Source: Paraburkholderia bannensis
Lineage (GTDB): Bacteria > Pseudomonadota > Gammaproteobacteria > Burkholderiales > Burkholderiaceae
Assembly: GCF_014200455.1 (NCBI RefSeq)
Contig: NZ_JACHBW010000006.1
Location: forward strand, 124,001-188,000
Length of the DNA stretch: 64,000 nucleotides
Reading direction: 5' to 3'
Below the pieces are notes generated by a model. The model was not told the DNA's origin, ran no database searches, and saw nothing but the letters and a program-made list of their open reading frames with translations. A program made the position numbers and the translations under genes. Below, piece after piece: positions 36,790 to 45,091 of this stretch; position 1 is the first letter of the stretch; every line of letters begins with the position of its first letter.

Positions 36790-38703
36790 TCATATTTCCA
36801 CGCGCGAACCCAGTTCGATCACGCGGTTGGCGGTGAGCTTGAAGTAGGCCGCCAGATTGCCGATGTTGTGCGCCATCACGCTGAAGAGCCGTTCGCGCCA
36901 CACTGGCATGCCCTTGCCGCCGGTCGCTACCACGGTCGCGTGACTGAGGAACCAGGACACCTGCGCGGGATCGATGACCAGCCCCTTCGGTTCGCAATCG
37001 CGCAGCGCCTGGGGCAGATTGGCCTCGTCCTTGAAGCCGTAGGCGACGACGATGCAATGGCAATTGTGGCCCAGCGGTGTGATGGCCACACGTTGATCGC
37101 GCGGCACATACGGTACGTCGAGGTTTTTCACATGCACGAACAGCGCGCGTTCGTGCAGCACATGGTTGTGTTCGAGATTATTGACGAGCGCATGCGGGAC
37201 GGCGTTGGCATCGATGTTCAGGAACACGGCGGTGCCAGGCACGCGAATCGTTTCAGCCGCAAACAGTCCGTCGAGATAGCGGCCCAGCGGCAGCGATCCC
37301 GCATGGCTGCGCGCTTCTTCCACCATCAGCGCGCGGCCGCGATGCCAGGTGGACATGATGATGAACATGATCGCGCCGAGCATCAGCGGGAACCACCCGC
37401 CGTCGACGAACTTCAGCAGATTGGCCGAGAAGAACGCAAAGTCGATGATGAAAAAGAACCCCGTGGCGAACACGCACAGCGCCCAGTTGTAGTGCCACGC
37501 ATAGCGCACCACGTAGAACGTGAGGAAGGTGGTGATCATCATGGTGCCGGTCACGGCAATGCCGTAGGCCGAGCCCAGTGCCGTGGAGGAGACGAAACCC
37601 AGCACCGCCGCCACCACGGCGATCAGCAGCAGCCAGTTGATGGCAGGCACGTAGATCTGGCCGACCTCGCGCTCCGAGGTGTAGACGATGCCCATGCGCG
37701 GCATGAAGCCCAGTTGCATGGCCTGCTTGGTCATGGAGAACGCGCCGCTGATCACCGCTTGCGAAGCGATCACCGTCGCCACCGTGGCCAGTACGACCAT
37801 CGGGAACAAGGCCATCGAGGGGAACAGGTGGAAGAAGGGATTGTCCACGGCTTTGGCGTCGGACAACAGCAGCGCGCCCTGGCCCAGATAGTTGAGCGCA
37901 AGCGCCGGCAGCACCAGCACGAACCACGACAGGCGGATTGGCGGCGCGCCGAAGTGGCCCATGTCGGCGTAGAGCGCTTCCGCGCCGGTCAGGGCGAGCA
38001 CCACCGCGCCCAGCGAGACGAAGGCCACCCAACCGTTGCGGATCAGAAAACCCAGGCCCACGAACGGGTTGAAGGCGTCCAGGATGGCTGGCGCGCGGCC
38101 GATGTTGAGCACGCCCGATACGGCAATCACGCCGAACCACAGCACCATCACCGGCCCGAACACTGCGCCGATGCCCGCCGTACCGCGCCGCTGCACCAGA
38201 AACAGCACCACCAGCACGGTCAGTGCGGTCGGCACCACATAGGGCTTGAGCAGCGGCTCGGCCACTTCGAGCCCTTCCACCGCGCTCAGCACCGAAATGG
38301 CCGGCGTGATGACGCCGTCGCCGTAGAACAGCGCCGCGCCAAACACGCCAATGAGCAGCAGGGCATTGCGCAGGCGCGGCCGGTCCATCACCGAACTGGA
38401 GGCCAGCGCGAGCAGCGCCATGATGCCGCCTTCGCCGTGATTGTGGGCGCGCATGATGAGCGTGACGTACTTGAGCGTCACCACGATCATCAGCGACCAG
38501 ATGATGAGCGACACCACGCCCAGCACGTTGGCGCGGGACAGCGCCAGCCCGTGATTCGTGTCGAATACGGTGCTCAACGTATAGAGCGGACTGGTGCCGA
38601 TATCGCCGAATACGATGCAGATGGCGGCCAGCGCCAGTCGCACCATCGACCCGTCGAGGGGGCCAGTGTGGTCGCCCGGCTGCGGGCCTGAAGACGGTTC
38701 CAT
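36790..38703 (-). CDS. kup: Kup/HAK-family potassium uptake protein (637 aa)
   Basis: Low-affinity K+/H+ symporter. Signatures: VFGDIGTSPLYTL in TM1, RAHNHGEGGIMALLAL, YGDGVITPAISVLSAVEG and ALTGAEALYADMGHFG, then a cytosolic C-terminal domain from about 440. Twelve transmembrane segments; normal length. AAGGAG precedes the ATG. Monocistronic. Burkholderia genomes often carry more than one kup. Confidence 0.95.
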   Translation of the reverse strand: MEPSSGPQPGDHTGPLDGSMVRLALAAICIVFGDIGTSPLYTLSTVFDTNHGLALSRANVLGVVSLIIWSLMIVVTLKYVTLIMRAHNHGEGGIMALLALASSSVMDRPRLRNALLLIGVFGAALFYGDGVITPAISVLSAVEGLEVAEPLLKPYVVPTALTVLVVLFLVQRRGTAGIGAVFGPVMVLWFGVIAVSGVLNIGRAPAILDAFNPFVGLGFLIRNGWVAFVSLGAVVLALTGAEALYADMGHFGAPPIRLSWFVLVLPALALNYLGQGALLLSDAKAVDNPFFHLFPSMALFPMVVLATVATVIASQAVISGAFSMTKQAMQLGFMPRMGIVYTSEREVGQIYVPAINWLLLIAVVAAVLGFVSSTALGSAYGIAVTGTMMITTFLTFYVVRYAWHYNWALCVFATGFFFIIDFAFFSANLLKFVDGGWFPLMLGAIMFIIMSTWHRGRALMVEEARSHAGSLPLGRYLDGLFAAETIRVPGTAVFLNIDANAVPHALVNNLEHNHVLHERALFVHVKNLDVPYVPRDQRVAITPLGHNCHCIVVAYGFKDEANLPQALRDCEPKGLVIDPAQVSWFLSHATVVATGGKGMPVWRERLFSVMAHNIGNLAAYFKLTANRVIELGSRVEI

Positions 38704-39172
38704 GAATGGCTCCTTCCTGGTGGGCGGCGCCTTGCCAGCGGTTCCCCTACAGCGTACAAAATAAAACGCGCACCTTAAAGCCGTACTGATACGGAGACAC
38801 CAGGGGAAACTTCGAACAGGATAGTGAAGTACTCCTTAGGCTCAAAGAGCGCTGGCATGACAATTTCATTCCAATTGCCTTACCGGTTTAAACCGCTCGC
38901 CTGGCCGCAAACCACGCAGGCTGAATGCCAAAAGTAAGACGATGGTTTTCCGGTTCTTTCCAGTTCTTTCCTGTTGTTAGCCGGGCCTCTTCGATCGTCC
39001 GCTTGCCCGCAGCTAGAATTTCGATATAATGGAATCACGTTCGGAATACTGAACGCGACGGTAAAACTCAATGCATCCAGAGTCGGACAGTCCGACGCCA
39101 ACCTGCCTGCCCGGGCAAGGTGGAAGCCAATGTGGCGATGCGGCCGATTCACGGCAACGAAGCGGGAGCAGC
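38704..39172. other. Intergenic region between kup and the 120-aa gene
   Basis: No gene seen. Contains a doubled TTCTTTCC sequence near 38953-38970 and lower GC than the genes. It holds the kup promoter on the left; nothing else is recognised. Confidence 0.5.
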
Positions 39173-39535
39173 ATGGCTGACACCGGTTCGATCAACCTTC
39201 AAACCGGAGCGACCATGCGTCAAGACACTCTCACATCCTCCCCGTCCATCAGCGAAGACTGGTCGCACGCCCTTGCCGGCGTCAAGCTCACGCATACCGT
39301 CCACCTCGTATCGAGCTTGAGCGCGAGCGTCGAATCGACTGCCGCCGCTTTGTTCGAAGGCGAAAACGCTGCCGTCGATCGATGGGCGGTTTCGCGTTGT
39401 CGCGGTGTGGTCGAACAAACCATCGTGCTGGCCGGGATTACCGAAAGGCGCGCGGTAAAACTGCGCGAACGGCTTGCCGCGCTCGACGGCGTACTGCGCA
39501 CGCGGGTCGAGCATCAATTCGTGCGAAGCCGCTAA
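39173..39535 (+). CDS. Hypothetical protein (120 aa)
   Basis: No family recognised. A GGGAG ribosome site stands before the ATG at 39173. The protein is soluble, Ser/Thr-rich in the first 45 residues and helical and Arg/Glu-rich in the second half (ERRAVKLRERLAALDGVLRTR), suggesting a coiled or paired helix. The last typical high-GC gene before the composition change; its stop is at the border of the accessory block. Confidence 0.5.
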   Translation: MADTGSINLQTGATMRQDTLTSSPSISEDWSHALAGVKLTHTVHLVSSLSASVESTAAALFEGENAAVDRWAVSRCRGVVEQTIVLAGITERRAVKLRERLAALDGVLRTRVEHQFVRSR

Positions 39536-39540
39536 GGCGC

Positions 39541-39804
39541 CAAGCCGCTTTCATCAAATCCTATATCAAGGATGAGCAGATCGATTTTTCCTTAGTCGAC
39601 GCGAAAGCGGGCGGGATGGCGTGGCAAGGCCATTCGCAGACCGATCCAACCTGTGTCGGTGCCAACGTGATGGGTGATGGCGCGAATGCATTATCACAGA
39701 ATGGGAGCGTTACCGCTGCCATTAAGCCGTATTACCTCGAATACATCCGGCGTCAGTTCTCGCTCTCGACGAACAAATTGTGGAGGATAGGCTATGCAGC
39801 GTAA
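39541..39804 (+). pseudogene. 3' remnant of an unrecognised gene
   Basis: From about 39541 one frame reads through ~85 sensible codons (IKSYIKDEQIDFSLVDAKAG, later AAIKPYYLEYIRRQFSLS) to a stop at 39802-39804, overlapping the next start by 11 bp. No start with a ribosome site exists within this stretch; an ATG at 39574 would give at most about 76 residues. In the upstream direction the frame runs into the antisense-like part of the previous gene, so the 5' part appears lost. It has the same lower GC as the following gene. Most likely the tail of a decayed member of the accessory block; a short real gene starting at 39574 is the alternative. Confidence 0.45.
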
Positions 39805-41230
39805 TTCGTGGATACGGGCACTTGGGAATGCAGTGATCTGTCTTTCTCTGGTTGGAAGTCATTCGCATGCGGAAACGATAAGTACGAGGGATCAAGCGAT
39901 GCAATTTGCCTACACGACGAACGGTGTTGCGGATGGCAGCATGAACACTTATGGCAACAACGAGATTTCGGTTTCTGGCGATGTTTTGACTGTTGTTATC
40001 GGTGACTCCGATGGGAACAGAAACATCCACGGCGTAGGTATATTCGAGTTGAAGCTTTTAAACAAGAATCTCGAATCTGCTAAGCAGCTTGCAAGTCTTC
40101 TCTGTTCTCCGAAAGATCCAGATAGTAATGTGATAGTCCCCATTCTGTATGGTGCAAAATGCAATGGCGAGATGAAGAATGGTTACATCAGTGATCTCAG
40201 TCGTGACGTTCAGAGCAAGATTTCAACTCTGGTGGATTCACTGACTAATGTGGGAGTACAAGACGGCAAGAAAGTCGTAAAACTCGATCTTTCGCTGGTC
40301 TCGATTGACCGTGAAAAGGAAGGGTTTCTTGTGTCGTTCAGGTTCAGCAACAGCGGCGATCATCCGATCACTTTCAAGACGCCCGACCGGTGGGAAATCA
40401 GAATGGGACGGTACATGGATATCCTCGGTGTTAACGGATATCGCGTGGGCAGTCCCGGCAATGAAGAGGACCAGTTTGGCCTGGCGCTGGCGGGCCAAAC
40501 CCTGGTCGATCCGAAGCAATTCCCGGATGGAGACATCACACTCGCGCCGCACAGTGCCACGCTGCTAAAAATGAAAACGACGTCCATAGGAAATTTTCGT
40601 GCGGGCGCATATGACCTGAATATTGGCGCATTCATGAATATAAAGGTCATAGGGATCGAATCCAGTCTATTGCGCGTCGATTTCCATTCGGACTACAAGA
40701 ATCCCACCCGCATCACTTTCGACCGAGACTATCCCTCGACCCCTGAAGAACGTGCGCGGTGGGAAGCGATGCACAAGGCCGAGATGTCGTGGCAACCAGT
40801 CAAGCCTGGCGACACGTTCGCAGAAGATGGCCTGTATCGCGCCGTGAGCATGAACTCCAGTCTCAATCGCAGTCTCCAGCTTACGCCGTTCAAGGCCGGA
40901 GACGTCGCGACAACCGATAAGGTCAGCCTTTTGCTGGACGACGGTCTCAGCTTTAACGTTCCCGTGCGGTGGGAGTGGGAAGCCACCGCGCCGACACCCG
41001 TGAAGCAGTGGTCGCCGGACATGATCGCCGACACGGTGCAGTTCTGCGAGCCGGATGCTGAATGTCCACGCAGCGGGCGCTGGGTCAAGCGCATCCGTTC
41101 ACGTGACGGATACGGACAAAAGCCGGCTCGTTACGACCTCGCCAGTCTGGTGACGTTACGCCGTGGCGAGCTTATGCCACCCGCGCGCGACAATATGAAC
41201 TGGGTCGATTGGGAATGGGTGGGAGCCTGA
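39794..41230 (+). CDS. Secreted protein of the PAAR-linked module (478 aa)
   Basis: No family name can be given with confidence. Signal peptide 1-26 (ICLSLVGSHSHA), no membrane anchor afterwards, and no lipobox Cys. The mature protein is beta-rich with several Ig-like stretches (FRFSNSGDHPITFKTPDRWEI) and a Trp/Arg-rich last 60 residues. GAGGAT precedes the ATG. It is followed by a PAAR gene after 1 bp, so the two are translationally coupled. Its 5' half has clearly lower GC than the window. By position it could be a periplasmic immunity protein or a cargo partner of a type VI effector; this is inference. Confidence 0.7.
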   Translation: MQRNSWIRALGNAVICLSLVGSHSHAETISTRDQAMQFAYTTNGVADGSMNTYGNNEISVSGDVLTVVIGDSDGNRNIHGVGIFELKLLNKNLESAKQLASLLCSPKDPDSNVIVPILYGAKCNGEMKNGYISDLSRDVQSKISTLVDSLTNVGVQDGKKVVKLDLSLVSIDREKEGFLVSFRFSNSGDHPITFKTPDRWEIRMGRYMDILGVNGYRVGSPGNEEDQFGLALAGQTLVDPKQFPDGDITLAPHSATLLKMKTTSIGNFRAGAYDLNIGAFMNIKVIGIESSLLRVDFHSDYKNPTRITFDRDYPSTPEERARWEAMHKAEMSWQPVKPGDTFAEDGLYRAVSMNSSLNRSLQLTPFKAGDVATTDKVSLLLDDGLSFNVPVRWEWEATAPTPVKQWSPDMIADTVQFCEPDAECPRSGRWVKRIRSRDGYGQKPARYDLASLVTLRRGELMPPARDNMNWVDWEWVGA

Positions 41231-41231
41231 C

Positions 41232-41513
41232 ATGGTCGAACGCGCACATATCTACGAAGGCGATCACACCACCGCGCAGGGGATCGTCGCCGATGGCATT
41301 GATGGCACTGGCTATAACGGCCGCAGGATGGCTTACATCGGCGCGCCTGTGCGCTGTCCCTCTTGCGGCACCACTGGCGCGATTGGCCGCGTCGGCGAGC
41401 GCTTCGCGCAGGACTGGTACGGCAAGGTGCCTGCGCTGGAGGGCGACGTCTGTCTATGCGCCTGCAACCCGAATCCCAGACTGCTCGCCTCGCAGTCGCA
41501 ATGGTCAGGTTGA
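41232..41513 (+). CDS. PAAR-domain protein, T6SS spike tip (93 aa)
   Basis: A single PAAR repeat domain: the Gly-Asp-His/Thr turn at the N terminus (YEGDHTTAQG), GRRMAYIGAPVRCPSCG, GRVGERF and ALEGDVCLCACNPNP. PAAR proteins fold into a cone that caps the VgrG spike and carry effectors out of the cell. Residues of the zinc site (Cys and His in these loops) are visible. Only ~10 residues follow the domain, so the effector would be a separate protein. It is coupled to the secreted protein before it and is 15 bp from the membrane protein after it. Confidence 0.85.
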   Translation: MVERAHIYEGDHTTAQGIVADGIDGTGYNGRRMAYIGAPVRCPSCGTTGAIGRVGERFAQDWYGKVPALEGDVCLCACNPNPRLLASQSQWSG

Positions 41514-41528
41514 CGCCCAGGAGATTCG

Positions 41529-42977
41529 ATGAGTTTTCAATGGAATCCGCGATTCCCTCCCGAGCGCCAGCGCCATGAGGCTCCCTCCGCCTGGTTCTAT
41601 CTCGTGCTGTTTGTGATGATCGCGTGCGTTGCCGCTGTGGGCGTGCTGCATAACCTGCCGAAGTCCGGTCCCGTACCTTGGGACAAGATTTTGCGCTACG
41701 GGATCGCGATGCCACTGTGCTTCTGGATGGGGGTGTGCTATCTCGCGTACTGGCTCATATTCGACATCCAGGCGACCGAGGTCGCGGACTATAACCGCAG
41801 CCGCTGGCACGATATGGCCGGCTGGCAGCGTCAAAGCCGTTCAGGCGTGGCGCTGCTTGAAAGCGTGATACTCACGCCCGAGCCAGACCTTGCGGAGCGC
41901 ATGCTGGCGCTGGAAGGCAAGGTGCCCGATAACCCCGGCAAGGTCATGGCGCTGGCGGACATCGCGACAGAGGAAGGCGGCTCACGCGTCGCGAATCTGC
42001 TTGATGTCCTGCTTGCGCCGATGGCGAAGATGCTTGCGCAGGTGGCAAAAAGCGGATCGTTCGAGATCGTCATCCAATGCGAGAAGTCCGACGTGCATCG
42101 CGAAGTGCTGGCGGCGTGGGCGCGGCTCGAACTGCCCGAGGCCCCGGTCGTGCGGTCGCTGGATAACAGGCGGGATGTCGGTTTTGCCGACTGGTGGTTC
42201 GAGGAAGCGGAACGCCCGCGCTATGGGTACGAACGGGACAGGACGCCACAGTATCGGCTCCTGCTCGCGTGGCATCTGCACGAGGGCGGCACGGACGTCG
42301 AGCAAATGGCGTCGGAAGCGGCGGTCGCGCTGCTGTTGGGCTCGCGCGCGCTGATGGCCGGGAAGCCCGATACGAAGCGTCAGGCCTGGCTGCTGCGCCA
42401 GATCACCGCCGAGGCCGACCAGGTAGAGACATCGCTCGCGGCGCTGCTCAAGGCGGGCCAGGTGCCGTCCGAGCGTATCCGCCACTTCTGGTACAGCGGC
42501 CTGAAAAAGCTCCCGCAGCACGCGACGCTTGGCGCAGTCCGCGACTCCGGGCTCAAGGTGGACATGCACGCGGTCGATACCGTCATCGGCCCGCAGGCCC
42601 CCGTGATGCGCTGGGTGCTTCAGGCGCTGGCGGCGAAGATGGTGCTGTTCGGCCAGGGCGCGCATCTCATCGCCTTGCCTCATGAACAGGGCGTCTCGTT
42701 CAATCTGGTTGTGAAGGAACCGGCCCCGGTCGATGTGCCGTGGAAGGACGAATACGGCTACGGGCTCGCGCTGGGCCCCGAACACGTTGCGCTACCCTGT
42801 TTCTGGGTGGGCTTCATGCTGCTGTCGCCGGATACGGGCTGGAGCACAACCGACACGATTTGCACCTGTGCGCTCGGAATTTTCATGGTGGTGTTTTTCT
42901 TTATCCGTCATCCCGTGCTTTTCCGCTCGATGGTGGAATCGGTGCTGGACTTTGCGGCGCAGATGATTGGACTCTGA
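41529..42977 (+). CDS. Polytopic membrane protein of the PAAR module (482 aa)
   Basis: Four predicted membrane helices: about residues 23-45, 57-79, and a C-terminal pair at about 420-435 and 445-462. Between them lies a ~330-residue soluble part (helical and beta, Trp-rich) with no recognised catalytic motif. GGAG precedes the ATG. It is the third gene of the PAAR operon. Similar membrane proteins of unknown role often accompany PAAR genes in Burkholderia, but I cannot name the family from memory with certainty. It could be an effector, an immunity protein or a loading factor. Confidence 0.65.
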   Translation: MSFQWNPRFPPERQRHEAPSAWFYLVLFVMIACVAAVGVLHNLPKSGPVPWDKILRYGIAMPLCFWMGVCYLAYWLIFDIQATEVADYNRSRWHDMAGWQRQSRSGVALLESVILTPEPDLAERMLALEGKVPDNPGKVMALADIATEEGGSRVANLLDVLLAPMAKMLAQVAKSGSFEIVIQCEKSDVHREVLAAWARLELPEAPVVRSLDNRRDVGFADWWFEEAERPRYGYERDRTPQYRLLLAWHLHEGGTDVEQMASEAAVALLLGSRALMAGKPDTKRQAWLLRQITAEADQVETSLAALLKAGQVPSERIRHFWYSGLKKLPQHATLGAVRDSGLKVDMHAVDTVIGPQAPVMRWVLQALAAKMVLFGQGAHLIALPHEQGVSFNLVVKEPAPVDVPWKDEYGYGLALGPEHVALPCFWVGFMLLSPDTGWSTTDTICTCALGIFMVVFFFIRHPVLFRSMVESVLDFAAQMIGL

Positions 42978-43071
42978 GGAAAATGAAATGTGCAGATGCG
43001 CCGCGCCAACGCTGTATAAGTCGCGACATTGGCAAACCGTCTCCCTCGCCGGGCGACGGTTATTTTGCGCT

Positions 43072-43677
43072 TCAAGTCAAAGCGTTCCGGCTGAAAAATC
43101 GCGCAGCCAGAACGCCGCCAATCGCACCGCCCAAGTGACTCTGCCATGACACGCCGGGCGTAATCGGCAGTACGCCGTAGAACAGGCTGATGCCGTAGCT
43201 GAACGCCACGAACAGCGCAACCAGCACCGGAATGAACTTACGGCTGTAGAAGCCATACGCGACGAGATAGCCCGCATAGCCGAAGACCAGCCCGCTCGCG
43301 CCGATATGAACCGACCAGGGCGCGCCCAGGCACCACGCGCACAGCCCTGCACCGAGCATCGCGCCGATGGTGGCTTGCCAGAAGTTGGCGATGCGCGGCC
43401 ACATGCAAAGCCAGCCGAGCACCAGCAGCCCCGGCGTATTCGACATGATGTGGATAAAGTTCGCGTGCAGCCACGGAGCGAACAGAATGCCCTGTAGGCC
43501 GCCGGCCGTGCGCGGCACGACACCGTGCCGGTTCAGATGCAGAAATGGCAACGCGGCCGACACCAGAAAAACGACCCATATCGAGCCGACGAACAGACCG
43601 AGCAGGACGACGCGCACCTTCAACGATTCGAAGAGCGAAGCACGCTTGGAGTTAGAGGGCGGCTTAAGGGCGGACAT
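43072..43677 (-). CDS. Rhomboid-family intramembrane serine protease (201 aa)
   Basis: Six-helix rhomboid core. The catalytic Ser128 is in GASG (126-129), the general base is His181 in SHLGG, and the HxxxN of helix 2 (His76, Asn80) completes the oxyanion site. It cleaves single-pass membrane proteins within the bilayer; substrates unknown. AGGAA lies before ATG 43677; an ATG 22 codons upstream is possible. It sits between the PAAR module and catA, all on its own. Confidence 0.88.
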   Translation of the reverse strand: MSALKPPSNSKRASLFESLKVRVVLLGLFVGSIWVVFLVSAALPFLHLNRHGVVPRTAGGLQGILFAPWLHANFIHIMSNTPGLLVLGWLCMWPRIANFWQATIGAMLGAGLCAWCLGAPWSVHIGASGLVFGYAGYLVAYGFYSRKFIPVLVALFVAFSYGISLFYGVLPITPGVSWQSHLGGAIGGVLAARFFSRNALT

Positions 43678-43836
43678 GCGTTCCTGGGCAGAGGGGTGGG
43701 CAGATGCGGGTGCAAACGCGCGTTCAAACAGCGATTCAGGCATGCACTATAAACCGCGCGCAGCGCGCACACCGGCACGGACGTCGACGAGGTGCAGCTT
43801 GTCGATGCGTCGGCGGGTGCGCGCTTCAGGCCTGCA

Positions 43837-44772
43837 TCACGCCGTCGCCGCCGCGCGAGGGCGACTGACGATCTGATTGTCCTTGCCCTGTACCAGCGGC
43901 GTGAGCGTGACGTTGAACTCGATGTCCTTGTACGCGTCATCCTTGAGACCGAGCGCCGCGCCCCCCGTTTTCTCCACCACAGCCGGAATCAACTCCTCGC
44001 GCGTCGCATAGGCGAAGTCGTCCCAGATCAGCGGATCACCTTCGATATTGAACTGCGTGGTGAGCTTGCGATGCGCCGCGCTCGTGACGAAGAAGTGCAC
44101 GTGCGCCGGGCGGTTGCCGTGGCGGCCCAGCCCGTTCAACAACTGCTGGGTGGCGCCCTGCGGCGGGCAGCCGTAGCCCACCGGCATGAGCGTGTGGAAT
44201 GCATACGCGCCGTCTGGCCCGGATTTCACCGCGCCGCGCAGATTGAAGCTGCTTTGCGCGCCGGTTGGGTCGAAGTGCGAATAAAAGCCTTTCGAATTGG
44301 CATGCCAGCATTCGACGATGGCGTTGGCGACGGGCTTGCCATCCGTGTCGGTGACCTTGCCGCGAATCACCAGCGGGCCGGCATCGGCGTCTTCGTTGAT
44401 ATCGATCCTCGATACGCCCTCGCGCAACGGCGCACCGGCCACATAGAGCGGCCCTTCGATGGTGCGCGGCGTGCCGCCGTCGGTGCCGGCTGCCTTGTCG
44501 GCGGCATCGAGGCGAACGTCGAGGTACTTCTCCAGACCGATGCCGGCCGCGAGCAGCGCGGCTTCGCCGTCCTGACCCAGCTTGTTCAGATAGTTGACGC
44601 CCGCCCACACTTCATCGGGGGTGATGTCGAGATCGTCGATGGCCTCGAACAGATCGCCCAGCAGGCGATGAACGATCTGCTGCAAGCGCGCGTTGCCGCT
44701 ATCTGCGCCGATATTGGCGGCCGCTTTCAGTAGGTCCTGGACTTCCTGGGTGTCGAATACCTTCACGCTCAT
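43837..44772 (-). CDS. catA: Catechol 1,2-dioxygenase (311 aa)
   Basis: Intradiol ring cleavage of catechol to cis,cis-muconate. The Fe(III) ligands Tyr164, Tyr200, His224 and His226 fall at the positions known for the family (KGFYSHFDP, MPVGYGCPP, RPAHVHFFV), and the helical N-terminal dimer zipper is present. GGAGACAG precedes the ATG at 44772. The catechol comes from anthranilate through the divergent antABC genes. catB and catC are not in the window, so muconate must be processed by enzymes elsewhere. The divergent control region carries mirrored repeats (44893-45012). Confidence 0.96.
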   Translation of the reverse strand: MSVKVFDTQEVQDLLKAAANIGADSGNARLQQIVHRLLGDLFEAIDDLDITPDEVWAGVNYLNKLGQDGEAALLAAGIGLEKYLDVRLDAADKAAGTDGGTPRTIEGPLYVAGAPLREGVSRIDINEDADAGPLVIRGKVTDTDGKPVANAIVECWHANSKGFYSHFDPTGAQSSFNLRGAVKSGPDGAYAFHTLMPVGYGCPPQGATQQLLNGLGRHGNRPAHVHFFVTSAAHRKLTTQFNIEGDPLIWDDFAYATREELIPAVVEKTGGAALGLKDDAYKDIEFNVTLTPLVQGKDNQIVSRPRAAATA

Positions 44773-44892
44773 GATTGCTGTCTCCGTTTGTTTGTCGCCC
44801 GGCATCGGATCTCGCCGATGGGCTCGCGTCGCAGCCGGGCCGTTATGAGGTCCGTGGTGCGTGAACAGGATTGAATACCTGGCGCGGCCCGC

Positions 44893-45012
44893 GCGCTATC
44901 CATCTATTCGACGCTCGCTATCCGCTTTTTTTGGTGCAACCCGCGAGCGCGCAGGCGCTGCGGCCGCGCGGCAAAAAAAGTGGATAGCGAAAGGCCACCA
45001 GGCGGATAGCGC
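44893..45012. promoter_or_regulatory. Symmetrical set of four CGCTATCC sites between catA and antABC
   Basis: CGCTATCC occurs at 44894 and 44916 and its complement GGATAGCG at 44982 and 45004. Each pair is a direct repeat with 22-bp period, and both pairs are centred on the same point (44952.5). The inner copies extend into an 18-bp near-perfect inverted repeat with a T7/A7 tract. Direct repeats two helical turns apart are typical of AraC/XylS activators, so each pair would serve one of the two divergent promoters; the antR product is the obvious candidate. Confidence 0.75.
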
Positions 45013-45091
45013 GCAAATTTGGCGCGGTATTCAATGCAGTTCAACAAGGATCGGGTCGCAAGACCGTTGAATGGCACGAGGAGAACCCATC

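Noticed and set aside
36769..38691. A 640-codon plus-strand frame over kup
   Set aside because: Shadow frame, very rich in His/Arg/Gln, while kup is certain on the other strand.
41529..42977. Naming the PAAR-linked membrane protein as a Tla3/DUF2875-type T6SS adaptor
   Set aside because: It is similar in context, but I could not recognise the expected family motifs, so the name was not used.
44806..44892. Sigma54 promoter for catA
   Set aside because: No GG-N10-GC element at a suitable distance could be found; the AraC-type direct repeats explain the region better.
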